Below are positions 55,598 to 64,000 of a stretch of 64,000 nucleotides of DNA, piece after piece. The stretch is from Aculops lycopersici (Eukaryota; Arthropoda; Arachnida; Trombidiformes; Eriophyidae): the NCBI GenBank assembly GCA_015350385.1, contig WNKI01000003.1:3246431-3310430 (forward strand), read 5' to 3'. The notes beneath the pieces were generated by a model. That model did no database searches and was not told the origin of the DNA. It saw only the letters and a list, made by a program, of their open reading frames with translations. The first letter of the stretch is position 1. Each line of letters begins with the position of its first letter. The position numbers and the translations under genes were made by a program.

Positions 55598-57173
55598 GTT
55601 GCATGTGTTACAACACGCTTATTTGATTGTTATAATATGTGTTGAATAAATTAATATAATTTGTTCTGTTTTTGTTCCTAATAGAAATAAATTTAATAAC
55701 AGGTGAAGGTAGCCACACTAATCATGAGCCGACGTCAAAATAACTCCGATTGACACCGAGACTCGCCACCATAATAATCAAGCATTTCAACACACACACA
55801 GAAAAAACTCTCGTTGTGACATGAACATTTTTTGCATTACCGTCAATCGCTGCGTCAGCCTCACAGAATCTCAAATCCAAAGGCAAGTGTTTGCATCCCA
55901 CTAGCCTGATACTATTGAGCAGTGATCCAGGCGTTCACGAATACATGCACAGATGTACACAAACATGCACAGTTTCCTTAACACACAGAGACTAAACTTT
56001 ATATATAAATGTGTACACAAATAATAAACACTTCACTTACACTTCAACTCAACAGATACCCGCTGGCATGCCAGGGTATGCCGCTTGTGGTGTATTTACA
56101 AATATTCGGCTTTTGACTGTACATTTTTCTTGCTCTGCTTGGTGCCTCTCGCGTAACTCGTCTGGTTCTGATACATGTATCTCATCGGCTGATGCTGCTT
56201 GTACTAACACCTCTCCTTCCTGAGAAGCGGTAGACAGTCCTCTGTGGTCAACCGTCTGAAAATTTGGACAAACTCACAAACCCCACGAGAGTATTTGAGT
56301 ATTGATGATGATGATGAGATGATGACTCTTCCAAAAAGCACTTGTTAGCCTGTAGTTTTTTCATCTCTCCCCTTGCCTTCTCGATCTGACTGTCCCGTTA
56401 ATGCTACTGCCCAGAGCGGTAGATCCTCACAGCTGCCAGCTAGCGTTCGCTATGATGAGCGACACCCGCTAACGCCAATGGCCAGCGGAATAATGGACGT
56501 AAGAGAATTTGACACCATTATTGTTGTTATCATTTGATTATCTCAACGACTTTATTATAATCCTATCACTTTCAAAATCAAATAGAATTTTGCATTTATA
56601 GTGACATCAAACTTAGCTAGTCGCTATCTTTCAACTTATTCTCATGATCAATGCACCATAAGACTGTCATTTTGCATACTCATCTACATCTATTCCATAG
56701 ATTTGTTGTGCCTTCGATATTTATGAGTATATTTATACAAACTTATTAGATTAAAGAATGCAGAAACAATTGTTATCCATAAAAACACATACTAGATTAA
56801 ATTTACCATGCAGCCCGAGCTTCGCTAGATTTTATTAGATAGAAACATTCATTGTTATGACTTGTTGGAATATACCAAAATATCGACCTACGGATATGTT
56901 GCATGCTATGAACACTAATCAGTTTTGCCGTCACAGTCACTGTTACCGTCATCGTCATCGCAAAAGCTTCCCCCAATAACCAGAAAACATATTCAAAGTT
57001 CTAGTGTCACAAAGTCTATCAAACTGTATCTAGAATTCTAGAGACATGCATTATATTTAGCTGGCCTAAACAGAAAACTACACATCAACAAAGCTAATAG
57101 CCATCGAGGTGTATCAATTTTAACAAACTAAATATCTGAGCTCCAGTAACCTATATGATTATCAGTAAACACC
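55598..57173. other. Divergent intergenic region between YIF1 and dystrophin
   Basis: About 1.6 kb. A TATATAAA element is at about 56002-56009. A (GAT)n run is near 56305-56320. No gene recognised; no CH-domain exons belonging to dystrophin are present. Confidence 0.5.
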
Positions 57174-60100
57174 ATGGCTCGAGTGCAAGAACAGGAGGAC
57201 CTTGATTGTGATAGATTCTTCTCCAAGGATGTGATATGTTACCAGGAGCAGGTTGAGGGCATCCTCGCCTGGTTACTCCGGAAAGAGGAATTATTGCAAA
57301 GCGGACCACAAGAATCAGAGCTCGAATCAGCTAGCTACGACCAGCTCATCGATGAGTATGGTAGACATGAGAAATTTCTCACAGAGTTTTGTGAATTCTG
57401 TCATGCTATTATGAAGTGTAAGGAAGATGGTCAAGCAATGCGTGACAATCATGAAGGCTTGACCAATGAGGATCGAGATGAAATTGATATTCAGATAGAC
57501 ACAATGGTTGTTTGTTATGAAAAGTTGAAGATACTCACCACTGATAGACTGCATAATCTCAAGAGAATCATTGAAAGTCGACAGCAGGATAAAATGGAGC
57601 GTCTCGAGGAATGGTTCTCGGCGATCGAGAAAAAAATTGCTAGCTCAAATAATATTGGTCCAGATCACCAGGCAATCCAAAGACAAATTAAAGATTTAGA
57701 TGAACTTAAAGTGGAGTTGGAACGGAAGCAAGAATTCCTAAACTTCTTGTCACAAGTAGTCATATTCGACGATATTGACCTAGAGTCGTTGCAGATACGG
57801 AGTAAATCCAGCGAAAATGTCGAGAAGAGACTCGAAAGTTTGAACCATAGATGGACTCACATCTGTCAGTTTGTCGAAGAGCGAGATAGAAAACTCAAAT
57901 CTGCTAACTCAATTTGGGAACTATTGAACTCTGAAGGGCCCCAGCTAGCCGCATGGCTGACCAAGGTAGAGAAGAACCTAAATGAATTATCCGAAGCTGT
58001 AAGCAATGTCACGGATATACAAGCTGAACGATCCTTCATCTCAAAATTGCTAGCTAGGTCCGATAAGATAGATCTTGAGATCAAGAGCAAGCAGTCTTTC
58101 TATACGCGACTTGAGATTGATGTTCGATTGGAGATCGGGAGACTTGAGATTGATGACTCTTGCTCAATGTTGGCCATTGAATTGGAGAAAAAACTTGAAG
58201 AGATGCAAGACAATTGGAATACAATAATGAACTTGAAGCGGAGTCTTGATTATACTTTACAACAAGCTTTAACAAGCTCAAGGCCAATAGGTGTTGAAAC
58301 TGCCTCGAACATGATTCCGATACCTGATCCCATTACCCCAAACTCTCGTAATGATTTAAGATTCATCGGTGGCTCGGAGGGTCATGAGTTAAGCGGCTCC
58401 CCGATAGAGCCTCTGTTTACCCAATCATCGTTTCGTAACAATAATGAACCACCTGTTAATGGTCGCTCAGATCCACGTGCATTTGATAATAGCCTTTCCT
58501 CAGATTCAAAATCTCTACTTTATGACAATAACCAGGACCTCAATTCATTCAATATGGACCTAGATTCGCGAGATGAGATCTCATCGCCTTCCATGACAGC
58601 CTCTTATCCTACAAATGTGTTATCGAATGACGACTCGACCTACTCTGCCCTAGGCACATCTATGTTGAATAACCAATCTGAAGAGCCGCCTTACACAATG
58701 AGTCATATTAGTGACTCTGGACATCATCATGAATCTGGAACTAGTAGCTGTCGAGTGGAGGAGTGGAAACACTCACTTGAGTCCTTTTCAAATTGGCTTA
58801 AAAAGGTAGAAATATCACTTGCTATCGAGGAGCATCCATATCCGCAATCGACAGTGGATCTAACATGGCATAGGTTAGATCTGTCTGGTCAACTTTCAAT
58901 GTTAATCGACATAGAGAAGCAAATCAATACAACTTGTCAAGATGAATTCAATTGCCTTTTATTGCAGTGCCAACAAATTATCGAGGATCTGATACCGGAA
59001 ATTGGCGAAAACGAGTATGAAGTTAATCTTAAGGAAATTCTAGTTGACATTCAGATGAGATACTCGGCCGTCAAGAGATGTTTTGATGCTCGAAAACATG
59101 AGCTAGCCAATGAGGATAGGTGGAAAGATTTGCTCAAACGACTTCGATCCTCATGCGAACATCTAATCAATGAAATGGGTCAAATCATACCCGAGTCAAA
59201 TATTGGCGTTGACCTAATAACATTAGCACAGCAGCAAGATCAACTTATGCACGCCAAATCTAATTTAGAAGGTGATGTTGCCATACATGCAAACATTAAG
59301 GAGGCCAAGTTATTCCTTAGATTTTATGACAACTTGCAACAACAATACAACCAAAGTCAAATCATCGACCCAACATCCATGTCGTCGCAAAATGGCGATC
59401 ATTTCAGGGATATGGATGGTTCGCCAAAGAAAAACCATACTAGCTGTATAGTAGACATCTGGATGTCTCTCGTGGATCTTCGCGAGGATGTCGAAAGTCG
59501 ACTAGATCGTCTCACCCTCCATTACTCAGAACTTTCACAACTAATCGAGGACCGCTTATCGCGACTCGACAATGTCCACAAAGAGATGCATGCCATCCAG
59601 CAGAAGATGCAAGAGTTAGCCACACATTTGCAGGTAGCCGAGATATTGAAATCTAATTGGATTTCATTGGAGGGTCTCGACGAAGAGAAGTTATCTGAAC
59701 AGTTGGAAGAACTGAAGCTTTATCGTGAGCGTCTCGGCGAGGTGGAGGCAGCCCACAAATCTATGAACTCCATCTTCGACTGGATGACTGGATCTAATGT
59801 ACCGCTAAGTCAGTCCAACTTGAAGCGACTTGATGAATTGAATACAATATGGACCTCAATATTAGATTCGGTTGAGGAGAGACAGAGAATCATCGAGCAA
59901 GCATTTGACATTCTAGGATCTTCGGGTCAGAAGTTCCTTATGGGAACTGTTGCCGATTTGCCACAGTGGGAGCGCCGGGTCGCACCGACTAAAATTCCAT
60001 ATTTCGTTGAGCATCAAACCAAAAAGACCATCTGGGACCATCCAAAATTCACAATTCTATTAGAGGAACTTAGTTCAGTCAAACATTACGTATTTTCTGC

Positions 60101-61043
60101 CTATAGAACAGCGCTAAAGTTGAGGATGTTGCAAAGAAGGTTAGGTATCAACTTGTTGATGCTTGAACAACTCAAAGAAATATTCGACGCTACTGACATC
60201 GCTCTCAAGCAACAAGAGGCTTTAACTGGAAATGGAATAGTTCCAGTGCATAAAGGTGTAACTTCCAATGAACCTTTAATAGGTGTTGAGCATATTATCT
60301 ATCATCTTAAGGTGATCTACGAGCAAATTCAGATGAACGAGAACCAAGAGCTTGATGTACCACTATCAATCGACCTAACACTTAATTGGTTACTTAATTT
60401 GTATGACTCAACTCGAACTGGTTATATTAGTAGACTTGCATTCCGAGTTAGCTTGGCTCTACTGTGCTGTGCAACTCGTGAAGAGAAGTATCACTACATG
60501 TTTGAGTTGATCGCCAATCCATCGACCAACACTGCCGATGCAAGGAAACTGGGTACACTTGCTGAGGCTTGCCTCAGGATACCAACTTACCTGGGCGAAG
60601 GCGAGTCGTTTGGAGGACCGGAAACAATCGAGCCGAGCATAAAAGATTGCTTTGCAATGTCCAAGTTCAATCCCGACTTGCCAAATAGCATTGACTCAAC
60701 TGACTTCATCAACTGGCTAAAAACGGAACCTCAATTCATCGTATGGTTACCCGTGCTCCATCGCCTGCTCATCTCGGAGCGCACCAAGCATCCGGTTAAG
60801 TGCAAACTTTGTTTGACGAAGCCGATTGTTGGCTTGAGATATAGATGCCTAAAGTGCTTAAACTTCAACGTTTGTCAGGAGTGCTTTTTCACCGGACGCC
60901 ACTACTTTGAGCATCACGATCCAGCCGAGCATCCAATGCAAGAATATTGCTCGAAGACGAGCTCAGGTGAGAATGTTCGCGACTTGACCAGAATTCTACG
61001 CAACAAGATTGTTCCAAAGTCATCGTCGCTGGTTGGCAAGTGA
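57174..61043 (+). CDS. Dys: Dystrophin-family protein, rod plus WW-EF-ZZ only
   Basis: Links dystroglycan at the membrane to the cytoskeleton. 1289 residues in one exon; the ATG has an ACCATGG context. Spectrin-type repeats, coiled-coil rich, occupy about 1-380 and 535-920, separated by a disordered hinge of about 150 residues. The WW domain is at about 926-958 (LPQWERRVAPTKIPYFVEHQ then WDHPKF), followed by EF-hand-like segments (about 960-1190, LYDSTRTGYISRLAFRVSLA) and a ZZ zinc finger at about 1203-1250 (CKLC, YRCLKC, FNVCQECFFTGRHY). It stops shortly after SSGENVRDLTRILRNK. Missing are the N-terminal actin-binding CH domains and the C-terminal syntrophin-binding and coiled-coil region. 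The dystroglycan-binding unit is therefore complete but both ends are cut. Confidence 0.93.
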   Translation: MARVQEQEDLDCDRFFSKDVICYQEQVEGILAWLLRKEELLQSGPQESELESASYDQLIDEYGRHEKFLTEFCEFCHAIMKCKEDGQAMRDNHEGLTNEDRDEIDIQIDTMVVCYEKLKILTTDRLHNLKRIIESRQQDKMERLEEWFSAIEKKIASSNNIGPDHQAIQRQIKDLDELKVELERKQEFLNFLSQVVIFDDIDLESLQIRSKSSENVEKRLESLNHRWTHICQFVEERDRKLKSANSIWELLNSEGPQLAAWLTKVEKNLNELSEAVSNVTDIQAERSFISKLLARSDKIDLEIKSKQSFYTRLEIDVRLEIGRLEIDDSCSMLAIELEKKLEEMQDNWNTIMNLKRSLDYTLQQALTSSRPIGVETASNMIPIPDPITPNSRNDLRFIGGSEGHELSGSPIEPLFTQSSFRNNNEPPVNGRSDPRAFDNSLSSDSKSLLYDNNQDLNSFNMDLDSRDEISSPSMTASYPTNVLSNDDSTYSALGTSMLNNQSEEPPYTMSHISDSGHHHESGTSSCRVEEWKHSLESFSNWLKKVEISLAIEEHPYPQSTVDLTWHRLDLSGQLSMLIDIEKQINTTCQDEFNCLLLQCQQIIEDLIPEIGENEYEVNLKEILVDIQMRYSAVKRCFDARKHELANEDRWKDLLKRLRSSCEHLINEMGQIIPESNIGVDLITLAQQQDQLMHAKSNLEGDVAIHANIKEAKLFLRFYDNLQQQYNQSQIIDPTSMSSQNGDHFRDMDGSPKKNHTSCIVDIWMSLVDLREDVESRLDRLTLHYSELSQLIEDRLSRLDNVHKEMHAIQQKMQELATHLQVAEILKSNWISLEGLDEEKLSEQLEELKLYRERLGEVEAAHKSMNSIFDWMTGSNVPLSQSNLKRLDELNTIWTSILDSVEERQRIIEQAFDILGSSGQKFLMGTVADLPQWERRVAPTKIPYFVEHQTKKTIWDHPKFTILLEELSSVKHYVFSAYRTALKLRMLQRRLGINLLMLEQLKEIFDATDIALKQQEALTGNGIVPVHKGVTSNEPLIGVEHIIYHLKVIYEQIQMNENQELDVPLSIDLTLNWLLNLYDSTRTGYISRLAFRVSLALLCCATREEKYHYMFELIANPSTNTADARKLGTLAEACLRIPTYLGEGESFGGPETIEPSIKDCFAMSKFNPDLPNSIDSTDFINWLKTEPQFIVWLPVLHRLLISERTKHPVKCKLCLTKPIVGLRYRCLKCLNFNVCQECFFTGRHYFEHHDPAEHPMQEYCSKTSSGENVRDLTRILRNKIVPKSSSLVGK

Positions 61044-61868
61044 GAAGATGATGAGAATGGTCATTATTTAGATCATTGGATATTCTCACGACTTCACAAC
61101 CACCACCACCGCCTCTTGTTTGCCAATTCCATTATTAGCAGCCACTCGTCAACACGATTTGTTGTGGTAAACAATTGTATTTGTTAAATTTAAGCAAAAA
61201 TAACAACTCTCCTGGTAACACTATCACCATCATCACCACTACTACTACCTCTCAAAGAAGATTATAATGCATATCACTTTCATCATTTGACTCGATGATG
61301 ATGAACCGTCTCCTATATAAGTTTTGGGTTCAAATAGTTATTTTGCCCTTCTGTTTTTGCTAGTATCTCTTCGCCAGTCCATTCTCTAGTGTCGAATTCT
61401 CCTCATAGTCGATGGTACTCAATCAGGTCATGAGGTCAGCTTAATGTGTAATGTTTTAGTATTAGTATTATTAGTATCACCAAAAGCGTTAGACCTACGC
61501 ACTCGCGTACACCGTAACCGCCGACATTTGTTGTGGCCACTTTTCCAGTTGGGGACTGGCTCAACGACCACCATCACCGCCGCCGTTGCCACTTATATCA
61601 GATCGACTAAGCGGCTACTAGAACTTGTTGATTATCACCCGCCAACAATTTAATCTGACAACAACCAAAACAACAAGTGAGTCAATCTCACTTTCAAATC
61701 AATAGACTCACTCTTGTAAATCGATTGAATTCATTCCCTTTATTTCACATCAATCACTCGCCAATTTAAAACTTCAATAAATTTTTGCAATAGCACCGCA
61801 AGAACATAACTTTTACCTGTCGACATCCTCTTATAGTGAATCAATATTGAGCAAGGAGCCAAATCAAG
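61044..61868 (+). promoter_or_regulatory. Putative promoter and 5' leader of PAH
   Basis: TATATAA at 61314-61320 is a TATA candidate. A donor-like GTGAGT at 61677-61682 and an acceptor-like CTTATAG near 61829-61836 could bound a leader intron. The first 100 bases hold the dystrophin 3' end. No coding sequence recognised. Confidence 0.35.
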
Positions 61869-63185
61869 ATGACAAGAAGCAACGGCTTTCACACTGTGGA
61901 CTCGGGCGCCTACATCGGCGATGGCTCTGACCATGGCGATTGTACAATCATGTTTACCTTGAAGGACAAGATTGGTGTTTTGGCTGACGTGTTGCGTCTA
62001 TTTAGCGACAGTCAGATTAACTTGAAACACATTGAGTCTAGATCCTCAAAGAAGGTGGCCGATAACTACGAGTTTGTGGTGACCTTCGATGGCAAACACG
62101 ATGCCAGCAAGATCATAGAGCAACTTAAAAAGGAAACCATCTACATGGAGGTTATAACTCGGGACAAAGGGAGCAAGGGCACAACTGGTCCCTGGTTTCC
62201 CCGGCGCATTCGCGATTTGGACACCATTACCGACAACATTTTGATGTGCGGCGAGGAGCTCGAGGCGGACCACCCGGGATTCAAGGATCAGGTTTACCGG
62301 GAGCGACGTCGATATTTTGCTGAGATCGCCAAGAAGTATAGACATGGAACTCCGATTCCGCGAGTGGCCTACACGCAACAGGAGATCGCCACTTGGACGG
62401 CCATTTACGATAAGGTTGTTCATTTATACAAGAAGTATGCCTGCAAGGAGTACAATCACATTTTTCCCTTGATGGAGGAGAATTGTGGCTATAGACGCGA
62501 CAATATCCCCCAATTAGAGGATGTTAGTCGCTTCCTCAAGGACTCGACTGGTTTTACCTTACGTCCAGTCGCCGGATTACTGAGCTCGCGAGACTTTCTA
62601 GCCGGACTGGCCTATAGGGTTTTTCATTCAACTCAGTACATTAGGCACCATGCAAATCCAGACTACACGCCGGAGCCGGATATTTGCCACGAACTCCTCG
62701 GCCATGCCCCCCTGTTTGCCGACCCCGATTTTGCCAGATTCTCGCAAGAAATTGGCTTAGCCTCGCTGGGCGCACCCGACGAGTACATTGAAAAGCTGGC
62801 CACCTGTTACTGGTTCACCATTGAATTTGGCCTGTGCAAACAGGATGGCCAAGTGAAAGCCTACGGAGCCGGTTTGCTCTCGAGCTTCGGCGAGCTCGAG
62901 TACTCTATGAGCGACAAGCCACAGATTCTCCCCTTTGATCCTGCGGTCACAGGTAACCAAAAGTATCCAATAACCGAGTACCAACCAGTTTACTTTTTAG
63001 CCGAAAGTTTTGCCGACGCTCAGAAGAAGTTGCACGATTATGCTTGCAAAATACCAAGACCCGCGATATTTAGGTACAATCCCTACACCGAGTCGGTGGA
63101 GACTCTTGACAGCAAGAAGTCCATTCAATCTCTAGCGAAGGAAATTCATGCAGACATTGCTCTTGTGGCCGATAGTTTGGCCTGA
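61869..63185 (+). CDS. PAH: Phenylalanine hydroxylase (aromatic amino acid hydroxylase)
   Basis: Tetrahydrobiopterin- and iron-dependent conversion of phenylalanine to tyrosine, supplying cuticle tanning and pigments in arthropods. 438 residues in one exon. An ACT regulatory domain is at about 22-100 (FTLKDKIGVLADVLRLFSDS, INLKHIESR). The catalytic core runs from about 110: WFPRRIRDLD, DHPGFKDQVYRERRRYFAEI, RPVAGLLSSRDFLAGLAYRV. Iron ligands: two His in DICHELLGHAPLFADPDFA and Glu in FTIEFGLC. The C-terminal helix follows IPRPAIFRYNPYTESVE. PAH rather than tyrosine or tryptophan hydroxylase is supported by the short ACT-type N-terminus. A poly(A) signal lies at 63223-63228. Confidence 0.96.
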   Translation: MTRSNGFHTVDSGAYIGDGSDHGDCTIMFTLKDKIGVLADVLRLFSDSQINLKHIESRSSKKVADNYEFVVTFDGKHDASKIIEQLKKETIYMEVITRDKGSKGTTGPWFPRRIRDLDTITDNILMCGEELEADHPGFKDQVYRERRRYFAEIAKKYRHGTPIPRVAYTQQEIATWTAIYDKVVHLYKKYACKEYNHIFPLMEENCGYRRDNIPQLEDVSRFLKDSTGFTLRPVAGLLSSRDFLAGLAYRVFHSTQYIRHHANPDYTPEPDICHELLGHAPLFADPDFARFSQEIGLASLGAPDEYIEKLATCYWFTIEFGLCKQDGQVKAYGAGLLSSFGELEYSMSDKPQILPFDPAVTGNQKYPITEYQPVYFLAESFADAQKKLHDYACKIPRPAIFRYNPYTESVETLDSKKSIQSLAKEIHADIALVADSLA

Positions 63186-63682
63186 TGGTTTAATCGATTG
63201 GATTCAATGGAATCATATTAATAATAAATTTTCTAATACTTCAATTCTGCTTGAAGAAAGGGAAACAGAAGTAAAGGAAGAAAAAAGAATATAAGGGTGA
63301 ATTAAATATAAACACTTTAGCAGCATCGTACGTAATCGAGATCTTTCAATACTAATTAGCGGGCACACTACGATTGATCACTACAATAAGTGTGAACAAT
63401 AGTTGATGAGGACAGTGACAACGATTATGATGATGATGTTTGTTGCGGAGGCGGCAACCTTTTATGTTGGTAAGGGTGACTGGCCAAGAGCATGTATGTG
63501 ATCTTAAGTTTCGCCGGTGCAACCGCACCTCCGGTTTAGTTTGTCGTTAGTGTGTCGATATGCAAAACCCTTGCTAAATAATCTATCTATTGTATTTCTC
63601 TCGATTGCAATCGATCTCTCAATTCCCTATATTAGGGCTTATACTAAGTTATATCCAACAAATATTTTACGGACCAGAAATT
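63186..63682. other. Intergenic region after PAH
   Basis: About 500 bases with the PAH poly(A) signal at 63223-63228. A pyrimidine-rich tract ends in TATATTAG at about 63634, which could be an acceptor for the next gene. Confidence 0.4.
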
Positions 63683-64000
63683 ATGACCGACTGGGTGAAG
63701 TTCAAGCTCGCGCTTGCGAAGACCAAGAGAGCGCCGAGATTCTCCTTATATGACACCTCTCAGCATATTGGTCGCACCGAGGAAGTTGGTTTATTGGCTA
63801 GCAAACACGACTTTGATATTGGTACCCCCAACCTCAAGAGACCGGAGAATGTGTTTTTGGTAGCCTCGAGCTCATCAAGCAAAGAGTCGATCGTTGTAGA
63901 CATCAAGTGGCGGCCCCACGAGGCCGAGAGTCTCGTCACTCAAATCAACAGGTTCACCTTGATTACGGAGGATGGCGTAGTTTTGAAGCACGAGAGCATC
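63683..64000 (+). CDS. Hypothetical protein, 3' partial
   Basis: From ATG 63683 the frame is open to the window end (106 codons). It begins MTDWVKFKLALAKTKRAPRF and continues with SIVVDIKWRPHEAESLVTQI. Codon composition is protein-like and not low-complexity. The frame is also open upstream, so an upstream exon joined near 63634 is possible. I do not recognise a family from this fragment. Confidence 0.5.
   Translation, partial: MTDWVKFKLALAKTKRAPRFSLYDTSQHIGRTEEVGLLASKHDFDIGTPNLKRPENVFLVASSSSSKESIVVDIKWRPHEAESLVTQINRFTLITEDGVVLKHESI

Noticed and set aside
61444..61653. 69-codon frame before PAH
   Set aside because: Lies in the putative PAH leader and has no protein-like features beyond length.
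63517..63753. 78-codon frame overlapping the last gene
   Set aside because: Overlaps the better coding-like frame from 63683 in another phase.

Overview
The window is nuclear DNA from a small invertebrate animal. Its genes include arthropod-type families: a gustatory-receptor-like 7TM protein, a calcitonin/DH31-type class B GPCR, a Mical-type monooxygenase, a dystrophin and a testis-specific-type kinase. Most genes are single uninterrupted exons, even very long ones (about 6 kb for Mical, 3.9 kb for dystrophin). The few introns with clear GT-AG borders sit in the FERM gene, the GPCR and the gustatory-like receptor. Extreme intron loss with arthropod families fits an acariform mite, possibly an eriophyoid gall or rust mite, whose genomes are known to be intron-poor. 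That assignment is inference.

Layout. Bases 1-3649 hold the 3' part of a FERM-domain gene (FRMD3/5 type). Bases 3650-6834 are non-coding and carry a large microsatellite block with a 20-base assembly gap. A small heat-shock protein (6835-7545, +) faces the long Mical gene (13954-7964, -). Bases 13955-31680 are sparse: simple repeats, a few candidate exons, and one well-supported exon (26391-27370) that joins in phase to the class B GPCR whose main exons lie at 31681-34693.

From 34.8 kb to the end the sequence is compact, with alternating gene orientations: DENR (-), gustatory-like receptor (+), an mTERF-like gene (-), a TSSK-like kinase (+), HAP40/F8A (-), an Aha1 N-domain protein (-), a Syd-1-like PDZ protein (+), TFIIB (+), methylmalonate-semialdehyde dehydrogenase (+), a 3-hydroxyacyl-CoA dehydratase (-), METTL6 (+), two pseudogene relics, YIF1 (-), a dystrophin (+), phenylalanine hydroxylase (+) and the start of an unrecognised gene (+).

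The genes are mostly unrelated housekeeping, signalling and cytoskeletal genes; I see no operon or pathway cluster. The recurring theme is change in domain architecture: Mical without a CH domain, dystrophin without its actin-binding head or syntrophin-binding tail, a Syd-1-type PDZ protein without C2/RhoGAP, Aha1 reduced to its N domain, and a GPCR with a huge first extracellular loop. Genes in the left half carry long Ser/Thr/Asn/Gln-rich insertions inside folded domains; those on the right are lean. Also notable are a recent partial duplication of the ALDH6A1 3' half, a decayed filamin-type repeat that appears unreported by simple ORF calling, and two convergent genes whose stop codons overlap in one TTAA. 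I did not find a clearly novel multi-gene system.
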